Positions 49,015-56,404 of a stretch of DNA of 64,000 nucleotides are shown piece by piece. Below the pieces are notes generated by a model, which made no database searches, had not been told where the DNA came from, and saw only the letters and a program-made list of their open reading frames with translations. Numbering within the stretch: position 1 is the first letter of the stretch; the number at the start of each line of letters is the position of its first letter. Source of the DNA: a virus; the IMG/VR virus record IMGVR_UViG_3300021957_000026, positions 1-64,000 of that record; one strand, written 5' to 3'. Both the position numbers and the translations under genes were made by a program.

Positions 49015-49808
49015 TACCCATCAGGGAAGATCTCTTTCATTTTTGCATCAATGCTTTTCTGATCATCTCCCATCTTACTGTACCAAATGTTTACAACCAT
49101 AGCGAGCTTACTGAATGAAGAGTCAAATATGACCTTCTCTGTAACCAAAGATTGTTTCTGCATGTTTTCTATATCCTCACAAAGATCTAGATAACAAGCC
49201 CTCTTTGCGTCATATCCATCCCCAACAAACAAAGGGAATATCTCTTTATCTCCGTTTTCAGATTCCTGCTCGTAAAAAGAGAAGTTAAAGATAAACCACT
49301 CTAATATTCTCTGCTCTGCTTTAGCGTCAGCCGTCTGGTTAAACTGGTCCCGAAAAGAAGTCTCGAAATCTTGTACTATTTTTCTGCTTGAGATAAACAA
49401 CTCTTTAGCCTCAAGAAGTTTTTTCTGTTGATCCTCCTGTAAATCATCCTGACCTTCGTAAAATTCTATGATTTTAGCAGACTCTACATTGTCAAGTATT
49501 GCTTTGTTTGCTACCTCTTCAAGTAATTTAGAGGACTGGCCTCCAATATCACCAATTTTTTTATTGAGCATCGCCTTTGTTAGAAAGCCAGCGTTAATAA
49601 GCTCATTATATTTTTGACCATAAAAGAATTCTGCATCTTCCACATCTGCGAAAGAAGGCTTCATAAAAATGACCCTATTCTTAGACTTTGATTTAACCGT
49701 CTTTTTGCTTTCTACGGTCTCGCCTTTTTTGTTTTTACGTAAACTAGGTACGACTTTTTTGATTTCTCTTGTGACAGTAAAGGAATATAACTCTTTTAAC
49801 TCTTTCAT
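49014..49808 (-). CDS. Probable tail assembly chaperone-like protein
   Basis: The 264-residue protein begins MKELKELYSFTVTREIKKVV, then a Lys-rich loop (ETVESKKTVKSKSKNRVIF), KPSFADVEDAEFFYGQKYNE, GFLTKAMLNKKIGDIGG and a helical remainder with FEQESENGDKEIFPLFVGDGYDAK-type sequence (key part KEIFPLFVGDGYD). The 'xTKxML(n)K' segment resembles chaperones of tail tube and tape measure assembly found in marine phages. Its stop overlaps the start of the next gene. Confidence 0.45.
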   Translation of the reverse strand: MKELKELYSFTVTREIKKVVPSLRKNKKGETVESKKTVKSKSKNRVIFMKPSFADVEDAEFFYGQKYNELINAGFLTKAMLNKKIGDIGGQSSKLLEEVANKAILDNVESAKIIEFYEGQDDLQEDQQKKLLEAKELFISSRKIVQDFETSFRDQFNQTADAKAEQRILEWFIFNFSFYEQESENGDKEIFPLFVGDGYDAKRACYLDLCEDIENMQKQSLVTEKVIFDSSFSKLAMVVNIWYSKMGDDQKSIDAKMKEIFPDG

Positions 49809-49816
49809 AAATTAGT

Positions 49817-49846
49817 AAGATACTGATATATTATCAGTTTTATCTT
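49817..49846. other. Hairpin between two tail genes
   Basis: ACTGATA (49822-49828) and TATCAGT (49832-49838) pair around a 3-base loop, and AAGAT/ATCTT extend the stem with a TTT bulge. There is no run of T on the leftward strand, so it is not a clear terminator; a processing or regulatory hairpin is possible. This is the only structure I see in 49809-49867. Confidence 0.45.
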
Positions 49847-49867
49847 ATGAAATTCAATTATTATATT

Positions 49868-50266
49868 TTAATAAGTCAATTTACAAGAAGAGTCTCCTTT
49901 GTTTGTGATCTCTAGAGATGACTGTCCTATTTTTTCAAACTCAACCCTTATTGGCTTATGTGTTAAAGTTGTATAGTTGTTTTTAATCAAAGATTCATCT
50001 ATGTAGTAAGATACATGACAATCTTCATGGATGTGAGTTTCTATAGAGAAAGGTACATCGTGTCTATAGCCACCTACAAAGTCACCATCTTGATCGAAGA
50101 TATAACCACTTTGTCCAGTAAATAAAATACCAGAATACTCTAAGCCGTTAGCCGAATTGACCCCAGAACCAATTGCGACTTTAAATCCAGATTCTGTATG
50201 ATCTATATTAAACTCTAAATTAATTACAGAGTTGCTATACCCAGTGATATCTTGATAAACTAACAT
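49868..50266 (-). CDS. Small virion-type protein, unrecognised
   Basis: I start at the ATG at 50266 (MLVYQDITGYSNSV); a TTG lies further upstream in frame, but the ATG follows GTGTAA by ten bases. The 132-residue product is beta-rich (SVINLEFNIDHTESGFKVAI, YSGILFTGQSGYIFDQDGDF, IETHIHEDCHVSYYIDES). No motif is recognised. It lies just after the tail tube terminator, in the tail operon. Confidence 0.5.
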   Translation of the reverse strand: MLVYQDITGYSNSVINLEFNIDHTESGFKVAIGSGVNSANGLEYSGILFTGQSGYIFDQDGDFVGGYRHDVPFSIETHIHEDCHVSYYIDESLIKNNYTTLTHKPIRVEFEKIGQSSLEITNKGDSSCKLTY

Positions 50267-50281
50267 CAATACTATATTACA

Positions 50282-50313
50282 CAAAAAAGCCCCATCTTTC
50301 GATGAGGCTTTTT
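50282..50313 (-). terminator. Intrinsic terminator after the tail tube gene
   Basis: Leftward RNA: AAAGCCTCATC pairs with GATGGGGCTTT (11 bp with one G-U) around a GAAA loop, then TTT TG. It lies 25 bases after the tail tube stop and a GTGTAA element starts at its end, suggesting a new transcript begins right behind it. Confidence 0.8.
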
Positions 50314-50337
50314 GAAATGCAATAGTCAGATTTTCTA

Positions 50338-51591
50338 TTAAGTCTGGGATAAAGGTTGATGAGCGAAGAAGTCCCCTGCGCTAGCCCCTTTTGCAAGTAA
50401 AGTATTAACAGCTGTTCTTGTTGTACCAGCTTCACCACTCCAGAAAACACCTTCGTCGGTATTTGAGGCACCTCCGATTTGAGTACTAAATGTCAAATCT
50501 ACAGTTTCGTTATCATCTAATCCTTGAGAGAATGACTGGTTATCTAAGTAACAATCTTTAAAATCGTAGTGTTGAGCGACGACACCATTATCTTTCTTAA
50601 TCTGAATTTGAATATCGGTGGTTTTGTTGCCAGCAGTCCCTGTTAAAACATTTTCCAAGGCTCCCGCAGAGAAGTTTTTCAAAACAGCACTCATATTAAG
50701 AGTAACATTAATTGGGAATTCAAGAGGTTTTGCATATGCTCTTTCTTTTCCTAGGCATTCGATATTCCCGCGAGACAATGGAAGCTCAACAGAGCAGCTC
50801 TGTACGCAGACATCTCCAAAGTGAGTTCCTCCAACAAGATGTGCGTTATGAGAGTTCGTGTCGATCTTGGAAATATTATTATTTTTAAATGTTACATGCA
50901 CATCGTCAGGTCTTAGGACGAGTATCTCGTCATTTCCAGTAGTGGGAGCAGTGAGCGTAATCATACCTTCATCTGCTCGATTGCCATCTTCGTTAATCGC
51001 TGGATTTCTTAGTCCAACATGAGACCCAGTCCAAAAGACTATGTTTGAAGCTTCCATTTCAACATCTGCTCTTGGAATCTCTCCAACCGCAAAATTAGCT
51101 GTATAATTTGTTAAAACGCAGTTTCCGAAACCAATGACATCATGAGATGTATTTTGACCAGTAAAAATTGTTTCATTAAAAGCATCCTCGCCTTCTTTCG
51201 CGGTTAAAACATAAAGGTTCTTCTCCCTGTAATCAGGGTCTTCTGCTGTAATTCCAGAAACAATCGAACCTTGCAAGGTACTACCTGCAAGACTGCCATT
51301 GTTAGCACTATACAATCCGAGTAGGATTTCGTTTTTTCCATCTCCTAGGTAGTAACCTAAAGAGACACTTGGGGCGATATCAGACATAGTCTGAACTCCG
51401 ATACGAGACAATTGACCGAATTCGCGGATATCTTGTCTACTACCTGCCAAATCAACATCGAAAGACAATGTGTCAATTCTATTGAGTTGTTGGGGGTGTA
51501 ATTGCTCAGTGGCCGCATTACCACCGTAGATTCCAGTTGTCGAAGCATAAACTGCTTTGTTTTGAGATATAATTCTTGTTCTTGAGGCCAT
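50338..51591 (-). CDS. Major tail tube protein (probable)
   Basis: This 417-residue protein begins MASRTRIISQNKAVYASTTG with the repeated S-x-D/N type of tube proteins. It has RIDTLSFDVDLAGSRQDIRE, ADVEMEASNIVF, NVTLNMSAVLKNFSAGALEN and DNQSFSQGLDDNETVDLTFS (the last resembles the C-terminal 'xxFSxGxDDNxTVxLxFS' region of tail tubes). It is a stand-alone transcript flanked by an intrinsic terminator, as expected for an abundant virion protein. The position between connectors and the tape measure fits. No sheath gene is adjacent. Family homology is from pattern, so this is probable rather than certain. Confidence 0.7.
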   Translation of the reverse strand: MASRTRIISQNKAVYASTTGIYGGNAATEQLHPQQLNRIDTLSFDVDLAGSRQDIREFGQLSRIGVQTMSDIAPSVSLGYYLGDGKNEILLGLYSANNGSLAGSTLQGSIVSGITAEDPDYREKNLYVLTAKEGEDAFNETIFTGQNTSHDVIGFGNCVLTNYTANFAVGEIPRADVEMEASNIVFWTGSHVGLRNPAINEDGNRADEGMITLTAPTTGNDEILVLRPDDVHVTFKNNNISKIDTNSHNAHLVGGTHFGDVCVQSCSVELPLSRGNIECLGKERAYAKPLEFPINVTLNMSAVLKNFSAGALENVLTGTAGNKTTDIQIQIKKDNGVVAQHYDFKDCYLDNQSFSQGLDDNETVDLTFSTQIGGASNTDEGVFWSGEAGTTRTAVNTLLAKGASAGDFFAHQPLSQT

Positions 51592-51625
51592 ATTCTATAG
51601 AAAGGTTTCTTCTTATTACACGATT

Positions 51626-52504
51626 TTACAAACGAGGGAACCTGTAAGTAGACAAATCGAAGTCAATGAACCCAATAGAAAAGTTTCTATTTAATTCTTC
51701 ACGAATACTTTCGGAGACCACTTTTGATACAGAAACCTTATCTATATGAGAAGTCATTGGATTAGTTTGGCTAGCCTTTAAGGTATCATATTTATAAGGG
51801 AAATTTTTGATAGAATAAGAGTACCCGTACGGGAATTCTTCGTATGGAATATGAGTGATTTGCTCTCTAGCTGTGTCTCTCAATCTAGATATTACTGAAT
51901 CCAAAATATAAGAATCTTTCGTGAGAACCATAACCCTAACTCTTGTCTCTGTATTCTCTTCTCCTCCAAATGCAAATTCTTCATTAGAAGACGAAGCTAA
52001 AGAAACAAAACATGCAGGTAAGAAATAAGTAGTTTCATCTAATGGTTTCTCTTTTTTGTACAAGTAGGGGTCTGTACCCGTTCCATCCTCAATAAAATCA
52101 GAATGCATTATAAAATCAGCCTCATTATCGTGCGCGATATATGTGTTAACTTCTTTTACAGTAGATAACCCTGATATAGTCATGCCTGTACCAGAGAGCT
52201 TCGGGAAAAGAATCCTGCCGTTTTGATAATCTATATGAACCCCATCATTCCCTGCAGAGTTACCAGTGATAAAAGTATCTCCAACATAAAATCCTGAGTT
52301 AGGTGTATCTACATTAGATTCAGCGACTAATTGTCTAAATTGACCCTGATAGGCAATCATGTCAGATGGAACATTGTTAAATTCCACATATTTAAAAGAA
52401 TTTTTAACTTCTGTTAAGTAAGCTTTTGTATCATCTCGGAGTAAACGATTCTCCAACCAGAGATAAAAACTGGATAAAACATTCTGGTCAAATTGAGCTT
52501 TCAT
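51626..52504 (-). CDS. Head-tail/tail completion protein (probable)
   Basis: The 292-residue protein begins MKAQFDQNVLSSFYLWLENR and contains AYQGQFRQLVAESNVDTPNS, YQNGRILFPKLSGTGMTISG, ETRVRVMVLTKDSYILDSVI and a C-terminal FSIGFIDFDLSTYRFPRL. It overlaps the previous gene by 4 bases and is followed 34 bases later by the tail tube gene. Its position is that of tail terminator or joining proteins. No enzyme motif. Confidence 0.5.
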   Translation of the reverse strand: MKAQFDQNVLSSFYLWLENRLLRDDTKAYLTEVKNSFKYVEFNNVPSDMIAYQGQFRQLVAESNVDTPNSGFYVGDTFITGNSAGNDGVHIDYQNGRILFPKLSGTGMTISGLSTVKEVNTYIAHDNEADFIMHSDFIEDGTGTDPYLYKKEKPLDETTYFLPACFVSLASSSNEEFAFGGEENTETRVRVMVLTKDSYILDSVISRLRDTAREQITHIPYEEFPYGYSYSIKNFPYKYDTLKASQTNPMTSHIDKVSVSKVVSESIREELNRNFSIGFIDFDLSTYRFPRL

Positions 52505-53127
52505 TTGTCTAATCTTTGTAAACTCTTTTTCAGTCCATTAAATAAAGCTGAAATGTAAGGAGTCTCCTTAAATGTTACACTCTTTTTACTATTTTTAATC
52601 TGGATACCTGTACCAGAATTAGAACGACCAAATCCAGCAGAGCTATAAAGATAACTACCTAAGTTGCTTATGCCTTTCTCTATACCTTCCGCCCAACTAG
52701 AGCCAGAAGCCCAAGGTAGGGGGGTGATTGCAAAAATTTCTTCTTTTGTGGGTACAAAAACCGTAACTTTAAATCTACCACTGGAAACAGCTCTAACTTT
52801 AAATCTCATTTTCTCAGAGAGCAGTGCCTGAATCACATCGGTGGGATTTGCTCCAGAATCAAAACCTATAAAGGAAAACAGGTTACCATATCCATTTAAT
52901 GATCCACTTATGTTTGGAGCGTTGGGTCCACTCTGCAATTCGCGAGTGACCGCATGAGAGCTGAAATCTCTTACCAGTTTCTTTTGAGCCTCTTCTATCT
53001 TAGGAGCCAATTCTTTACGAAGTTCCATCGTAGTAGCCCTTGAATTTTTAAAGGTGATATCCTTGAGTAATTGAGCGCGATTAATCTCAACCACAAATTT
53101 TGTAGCAGATAAAAAGGGCTTAGGCAT
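52501..53127 (-). CDS. Head-tail connector/tail completion protein (probable)
   Basis: The 208-residue protein has a basic helical start (FVVEINRAQLLKDITFKNSR, TMELRKELAPKIEEAQKKLV), GSLNGYGNLFSFIGFDSGAN, RVKAVSSGRFKVTVF-like strands (key part GRFKVTVFVPTKEEIF) and a C-terminal KKSVTFKETPYISALFNGLK. This mix of a positively charged helix and a small beta domain is typical of HK97 gp10-like neck proteins. It overlaps both neighbours by 1-4 bases. Confidence 0.5.
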   Translation of the reverse strand: MPKPFLSATKFVVEINRAQLLKDITFKNSRATTMELRKELAPKIEEAQKKLVRDFSSHAVTRELQSGPNAPNISGSLNGYGNLFSFIGFDSGANPTDVIQALLSEKMRFKVRAVSSGRFKVTVFVPTKEEIFAITPLPWASGSSWAEGIEKGISNLGSYLYSSAGFGRSNSGTGIQIKNSKKSVTFKETPYISALFNGLKKSLQRLDK

Positions 53128-53576
53128 CAGTTCTCTCGTTTTAGATATAACATAAAGAATGTCGCCGAAAATGGACCAACACTCTTAGCGTCGGAGTCAA
53201 CCACGTACAAGATATCATCAACCTCTATCCTAGAACAAATCTTGATTTTCTCGTAAGCTTTCTCGTCAACTTTTATTCGGACTCTTCCGTCAGAAGACTT
53301 CAGGTTGAGTTGACCATTACCATCTAAAACATTTTCTCCTTGATCATTTTCATGGAAGATCCTAGCTTTAAAAGTAAATTTAGTTAAAACAGTTTTCCCG
53401 CTTACTTGAGAAGCATCCTTAGCCTTTCCGTACAAAGGATTATAACTTGCTACAGAAGGTCTGGTAGCTATTCGTTTTTCAACAAACACATAGATGTCTC
53501 TAGCAAAAGTATCGTGAACATTAGTGAAAACATTCTGCAAAGATCTTTTTTGGGCTGATGTAAGTAAAGATGCCAT
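53127..53576 (-). CDS. Head-tail connector-type protein
   Basis: This 149-residue protein begins MASLLTSAQKRSLQNVFTNV with HDTFARDIYVFVEKRIATRP, then a beta region (GKTVLTKFTFKARIFHENDQ, DGRVRIKVDEKAYEKIKICS, VDDILYVVDSDAKSVGPF). The layout resembles small head-completion proteins. The start ATG overlaps the stop of the upstream gene. No motif gives a specific role. Confidence 0.5.
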   Translation of the reverse strand: MASLLTSAQKRSLQNVFTNVHDTFARDIYVFVEKRIATRPSVASYNPLYGKAKDASQVSGKTVLTKFTFKARIFHENDQGENVLDGNGQLNLKSSDGRVRIKVDEKAYEKIKICSRIEVDDILYVVDSDAKSVGPFSATFFMLYLKREN

Positions 53577-54097
53577 TAGAATCCTCTGTAGTAACTTCTA
53601 GAGCTGTATCCATCATAAGAATCAATAGGACCAGCCCCGTCAAGACCAGCGACCTGTGAGGGATTTGACTTGTAAACATTATATTTGCCGACAAGATCAT
53701 TAAGTTTTTTCTCAGTAGATTCTTTAAGCTCGAAAAACGTTTTGGCAACTGAGTTCTTATTCTGTCTCTGAATAGTGGTATCACCTTCTTTTAAGGTTAG
53801 CCAATCATCTTCAGCATTGTAGACAAAACCTCTTAGAGCGTCTCTAGATGCTTTTTCATAATAATGGATCTCGTACATAGTAGAATAAATATTTTCTTCT
53901 ACTGGAAGTAGTCCAGAACCAACTTCTATCTCAATAGCTCCAGTGGAGTTTACATAAAACTCTTCGTTTAATAAACCATTCAGTTCTCCTATATTGGTAT
54001 CTAGCCAACCAGACACGTAAGAGACAGGAAATCTCTGTCTATCTTCAGAGAATTCATAGTTAACAATATCTGTCGCAAGTCTACCAAGATCATTCAT
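53576..54097 (-). CDS. Head-tail connector-like protein (gp6-type position)
   Basis: The 173-residue protein begins LGRLATDIVNYEFSEDRQRF, PVSYVSGWLDTNIGELNGLL and continues with helices (YEIHYYEKASRDALRGFVYN, FFELKESTEKKLNDLVGKYN) that look like connector helices, ending GAGPIDSYDGYSSRSYYRGF. In the order acidic protein, this gene, gp10-like gene, tail tube, it occupies the place of gp6-like connectors. Function is inferred from order. Confidence 0.5.
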   Translation of the reverse strand: MNDLGRLATDIVNYEFSEDRQRFPVSYVSGWLDTNIGELNGLLNEEFYVNSTGAIEIEVGSGLLPVEENIYSTMYEIHYYEKASRDALRGFVYNAEDDWLTLKEGDTTIQRQNKNSVAKTFFELKESTEKKLNDLVGKYNVYKSNPSQVAGLDGAGPIDSYDGYSSRSYYRGF

Positions 54098-54100
54098 AGA

Positions 54101-54547
54101 TTAGTCTTTGAATAACCTTACAACAGAATCATAATCTGGGGAACTTTTATCAATGATAGGTTTAGCTTGGCCTTGTACTGTAACATTATGTTTTCTCGCA
54201 TATAGATCAAAGGCGGTAGAAAGAGCTTTTTTCATTTGAGTTACATAAGGAGGGGGATTAATACCTACGTTTTGACACATATTACTAACATCAGAAACCG
54301 ACATAGAAGATAAATTCTCTCGAAAAATATCTTTATCTAATGTCTTAAATGGGTTCATCTGTTCAATTCCCAAAAGATCTTCAAGTTCTTTTACTTGTTT
54401 AATCTGTTCTTCTTTATCGTCCCGCTGCTTTCCATCAGCAACTATAAACTCCTCCATAGAAGCTTTTTGCTTTTCTGTGTCGTTCGCAGGTTCTTCTTTA
54501 GCGACAACGATTTCAACCTCTTCTGAATTATTTTCGTCAGTTTCCAT
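54101..54547 (-). CDS. Acidic protein with C-terminal SAP/Rho-N-like helices
   Basis: This 148-residue protein has an acidic, disordered-looking N-terminus (VEIVVAKEEPANDTEKQK) and a compact C-terminal helical region (NLSSMSVSDVSNMCQNVGIN, PPYVTQMKKALSTAFDLYAR) resembling a SAP/Rho-N-like helix-turn-helix with a PP-Y loop. It is preceded by a clean sigma-70-type promoter and a GTGTAA element and lies directly after the capsid terminator. Function is unknown. Confidence 0.5.
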   Translation of the reverse strand: METDENNSEEVEIVVAKEEPANDTEKQKASMEEFIVADGKQRDDKEEQIKQVKELEDLLGIEQMNPFKTLDKDIFRENLSSMSVSDVSNMCQNVGINPPPYVTQMKKALSTAFDLYARKHNVTVQGQAKPIIDKSSPDYDSVVRLFKD

Positions 54548-54552
54548 ATCTT

Positions 54553-54581
54553 ATTATGATAATATTACACTAAAAAGTCAA
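54553..54581 (-). promoter_or_regulatory. Candidate promoter for the connector/tail genes
   Basis: Leftward TTGACT (54576-54581), a 17-base spacer and CATAAT (54553-54558) are followed by AAGAT and the ATG at 54547. The spacer includes a GTGTAA element. The start codon lies only five bases behind the -10. Confidence 0.55.
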
Positions 54582-54613
54582 AAAAAAGAGCCGCCCCTTT
54601 CAGAGCGACTCTT
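54580..54613 (-). terminator. Intrinsic terminator after the major capsid gene
   Basis: Leftward RNA: AAGAGTCGC (9 bp with one G-U) pairs with GCGGCTCTT around a 10-base loop, followed by eight T. It lies 20 bases behind the capsid stop. Confidence 0.88.
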
Positions 54614-54632
54614 AAATTTGTAGTAAACTGAA

Positions 54633-55772
54633 TTATACAGAGATACCGACAAGAGCACGGTCGTCAATACAGACGCGACCCTCTTCGATTTTACCGTAGT
54701 AACCAATCTTGTTCTGACGTACAGAGAACTGATCATCAACGAGAACGCTGAGTTCACCAGTCGATCCTTCATCAAGAACAACAGGGCGAAGAAGAACATC
54801 ACGAGAACGATCAACACCAACGAGAATTTCGTCAGCAGCAGTGCTCCAAGCACCACTACTGGTACCTGCAACAGTAGCACCTTCAGAAGCAACAACAGCA
54901 CCAAAGATCTTGTTGAAACGCTGACCAATTCCCATTTCGAGAACTTCGATGATATTGATACCATAGAAGCTAGGAAGCCCAGCACCGCTGTAGAGTTGCT
55001 CACGAAGAGTCTCAGGAGCAGCAAGTCCAGAAGCAGCTCCTGTAGGAGTAGTTCCTTGAGCGCCAGCAGTGTTGATTGGATTGTAAGCCATAGCACGAAG
55101 CTTCTCAACCATTTCTGGTGAAGCGAGAAGATCGGTTACTCCAACCTTAGATCCGCCAACAGGAGTACCGCTAGCCCATGAGCTATTAATACGCTTAGAC
55201 TTAGTGATAAGCCTGTTGAAATCGTCAAGCACAAGAGCACCTGCAGATCCAGACCCAATAATGTGTCCACCAGCAGCGCCAGTCGAATTACCTTTTACGA
55301 GAGCAGTTGCCAACACATTAAATGCGGTACGCTCTTGCTTAAGCATAACTTCCTGAGCCATGCGAGTAAAGGTTTTGGAAACAACGTCAACGCGAGCCTT
55401 CTTAGCATACTTACGGTCGAAAGCAAGTGCGCTATCGAGGGTGTAAGTGCTAAACTTAAGCTCGTTGTGAGCAGGGAAGACTTGGCTATAAGGAAGACCA
55501 CCAGCAACTTGCTGAGAGTAAACGTTAATATAGTCTTCTTCCGTGATGTCGTGGAAGAGATCCAAAGGGAGGGATGGATTGTCATCAGCTTGATAAGTCA
55601 AGGTGGTGAAAAGATTCCCTACAGTAACTGCGTTATTGATAACTTCAGTGACCACTGGTCCAAGAAGTTCTGCAACAGCGGCCTGTGCTTCGAAAGCCTC
55701 TTCACGATTATTTGAACCCATAGCGCGAACTAGGGCTAACTGATCTTCAGTTCTTTTAATAGTAATTTTCAT
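54633..55772 (-). CDS. Major capsid protein
   Basis: This 379-residue protein has an HK97-type layout: helical N-arm (TEDQLALVRAMGSNNREEAF), the E-loop region (LPLDLFHDITEEDYINVYSQ), spine-helix region (KTFTRMAQEVMLKQERTAFN) and an A-domain with SGTPVGGSKVGVTDLLASPE, FYGINIIEVLEMGIGQRFNK and a C-terminal YYGKIEEGRVCIDDRALVG. It has higher GC and different codon use from its neighbours, as expected of the most abundant protein. It is flanked by the decoration-type gene and a strong terminator. HK97 fold is inferred from layout and operon order. Confidence 0.8.
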   Translation of the reverse strand: MKITIKRTEDQLALVRAMGSNNREEAFEAQAAVAELLGPVVTEVINNAVTVGNLFTTLTYQADDNPSLPLDLFHDITEEDYINVYSQQVAGGLPYSQVFPAHNELKFSTYTLDSALAFDRKYAKKARVDVVSKTFTRMAQEVMLKQERTAFNVLATALVKGNSTGAAGGHIIGSGSAGALVLDDFNRLITKSKRINSSWASGTPVGGSKVGVTDLLASPEMVEKLRAMAYNPINTAGAQGTTPTGAASGLAAPETLREQLYSGAGLPSFYGINIIEVLEMGIGQRFNKIFGAVVASEGATVAGTSSGAWSTAADEILVGVDRSRDVLLRPVVLDEGSTGELSVLVDDQFSVRQNKIGYYGKIEEGRVCIDDRALVGISV

Positions 55773-55787
55773 AATCTGTGAGTAAAT

Positions 55788-56375
55788 TTAGAAGTTAAGT
55801 TTTGCGATTGCATATCCACCAGCATGAGTATCAGCAGATCCTTCACGCTTGCCAGTAGCAAGGATAGTACCTACAACACTACCATTGCCATTAATAGCAA
55901 GAGTACCGCCAGCAGAAACCTTCAACTCAGCGAGAGGAGCAGGAACAACAGAGCCTGAGAAGGCGCTTGCCATAAGGGTGAAAATACCCTTAGTTGCGAC
56001 AGGAATAGTCTCTCCAGAGACAACGCATTGAAGCTCGTCTTTTTTCTGAGGATAGAAACGAAGCTTCTCGCCATTTTCGTCAGTCTCGCGAACATCGCGG
56101 AGAGTGATTCCAAGAGCAATATCTCCGTCTCCAGCTTTTTCAACCTTGAGGGGATTTACGATTTCAGGAGAGTAAGCATTACCTTGTACATTAAGGTAGT
56201 TGTCTCCAGCTTGCCCGTGGGCAAAATCAGCGTTAAGACCATCAGTGGTATTCTTAACCTTCACAACAGTACCAGCACCGATAGAGGTACTAGCATCTTC
56301 CAGCGCGAACATATTGACAACATCGTTGTCGCTATATTGGCGGAAGGGGAGCATATTTGTAATTTCGCTAGCCAT
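55788..56375 (-). CDS. Head decoration/stabilisation protein (probable)
   Basis: The 195-residue beta-rich protein has MLPFRQYSDNDVVNMFALED, GAGTVVKVKNTTDGLN, VEKAGDGDIALGITLRDVRE, ETIPVATKGIFTLMASAF and a C-terminal VVGTILATGKREGS. Its place between scaffold/protease and the capsid, and its length, match capsid decoration proteins (DUF2190-like). It shares the capsid's higher GC content. Function is inferred. Confidence 0.6.
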   Translation of the reverse strand: MASEITNMLPFRQYSDNDVVNMFALEDASTSIGAGTVVKVKNTTDGLNADFAHGQAGDNYLNVQGNAYSPEIVNPLKVEKAGDGDIALGITLRDVRETDENGEKLRFYPQKKDELQCVVSGETIPVATKGIFTLMASAFSGSVVPAPLAELKVSAGGTLAINGNGSVVGTILATGKREGSADTHAGGYAIAKLNF

Positions 56376-56404
56376 AATAATATAATTAAGTTAGATTTTT
56401 TTGT

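Noticed and set aside
48148-49808. Programmed frameshift between the two tail chaperone-like genes
   Set aside because: The genes overlap by a TAATG junction and each has its own start. I see no XXXYYYZ slippery site at the junction, so re-initiation is simpler.
50266-50284. TTG start for the 49868 gene and GTG start for the 56405 gene
   Set aside because: In both cases an in-frame ATG lies a few codons downstream at the usual distance from the GTGTA-type element, so the ATG is preferred.
54578-55715. Several frames overlapping the major capsid gene on both strands
   Set aside because: Leu-rich or low-complexity products from the GC-richer capsid codon pattern; the capsid gene has clear family layout, terminator and operon position.
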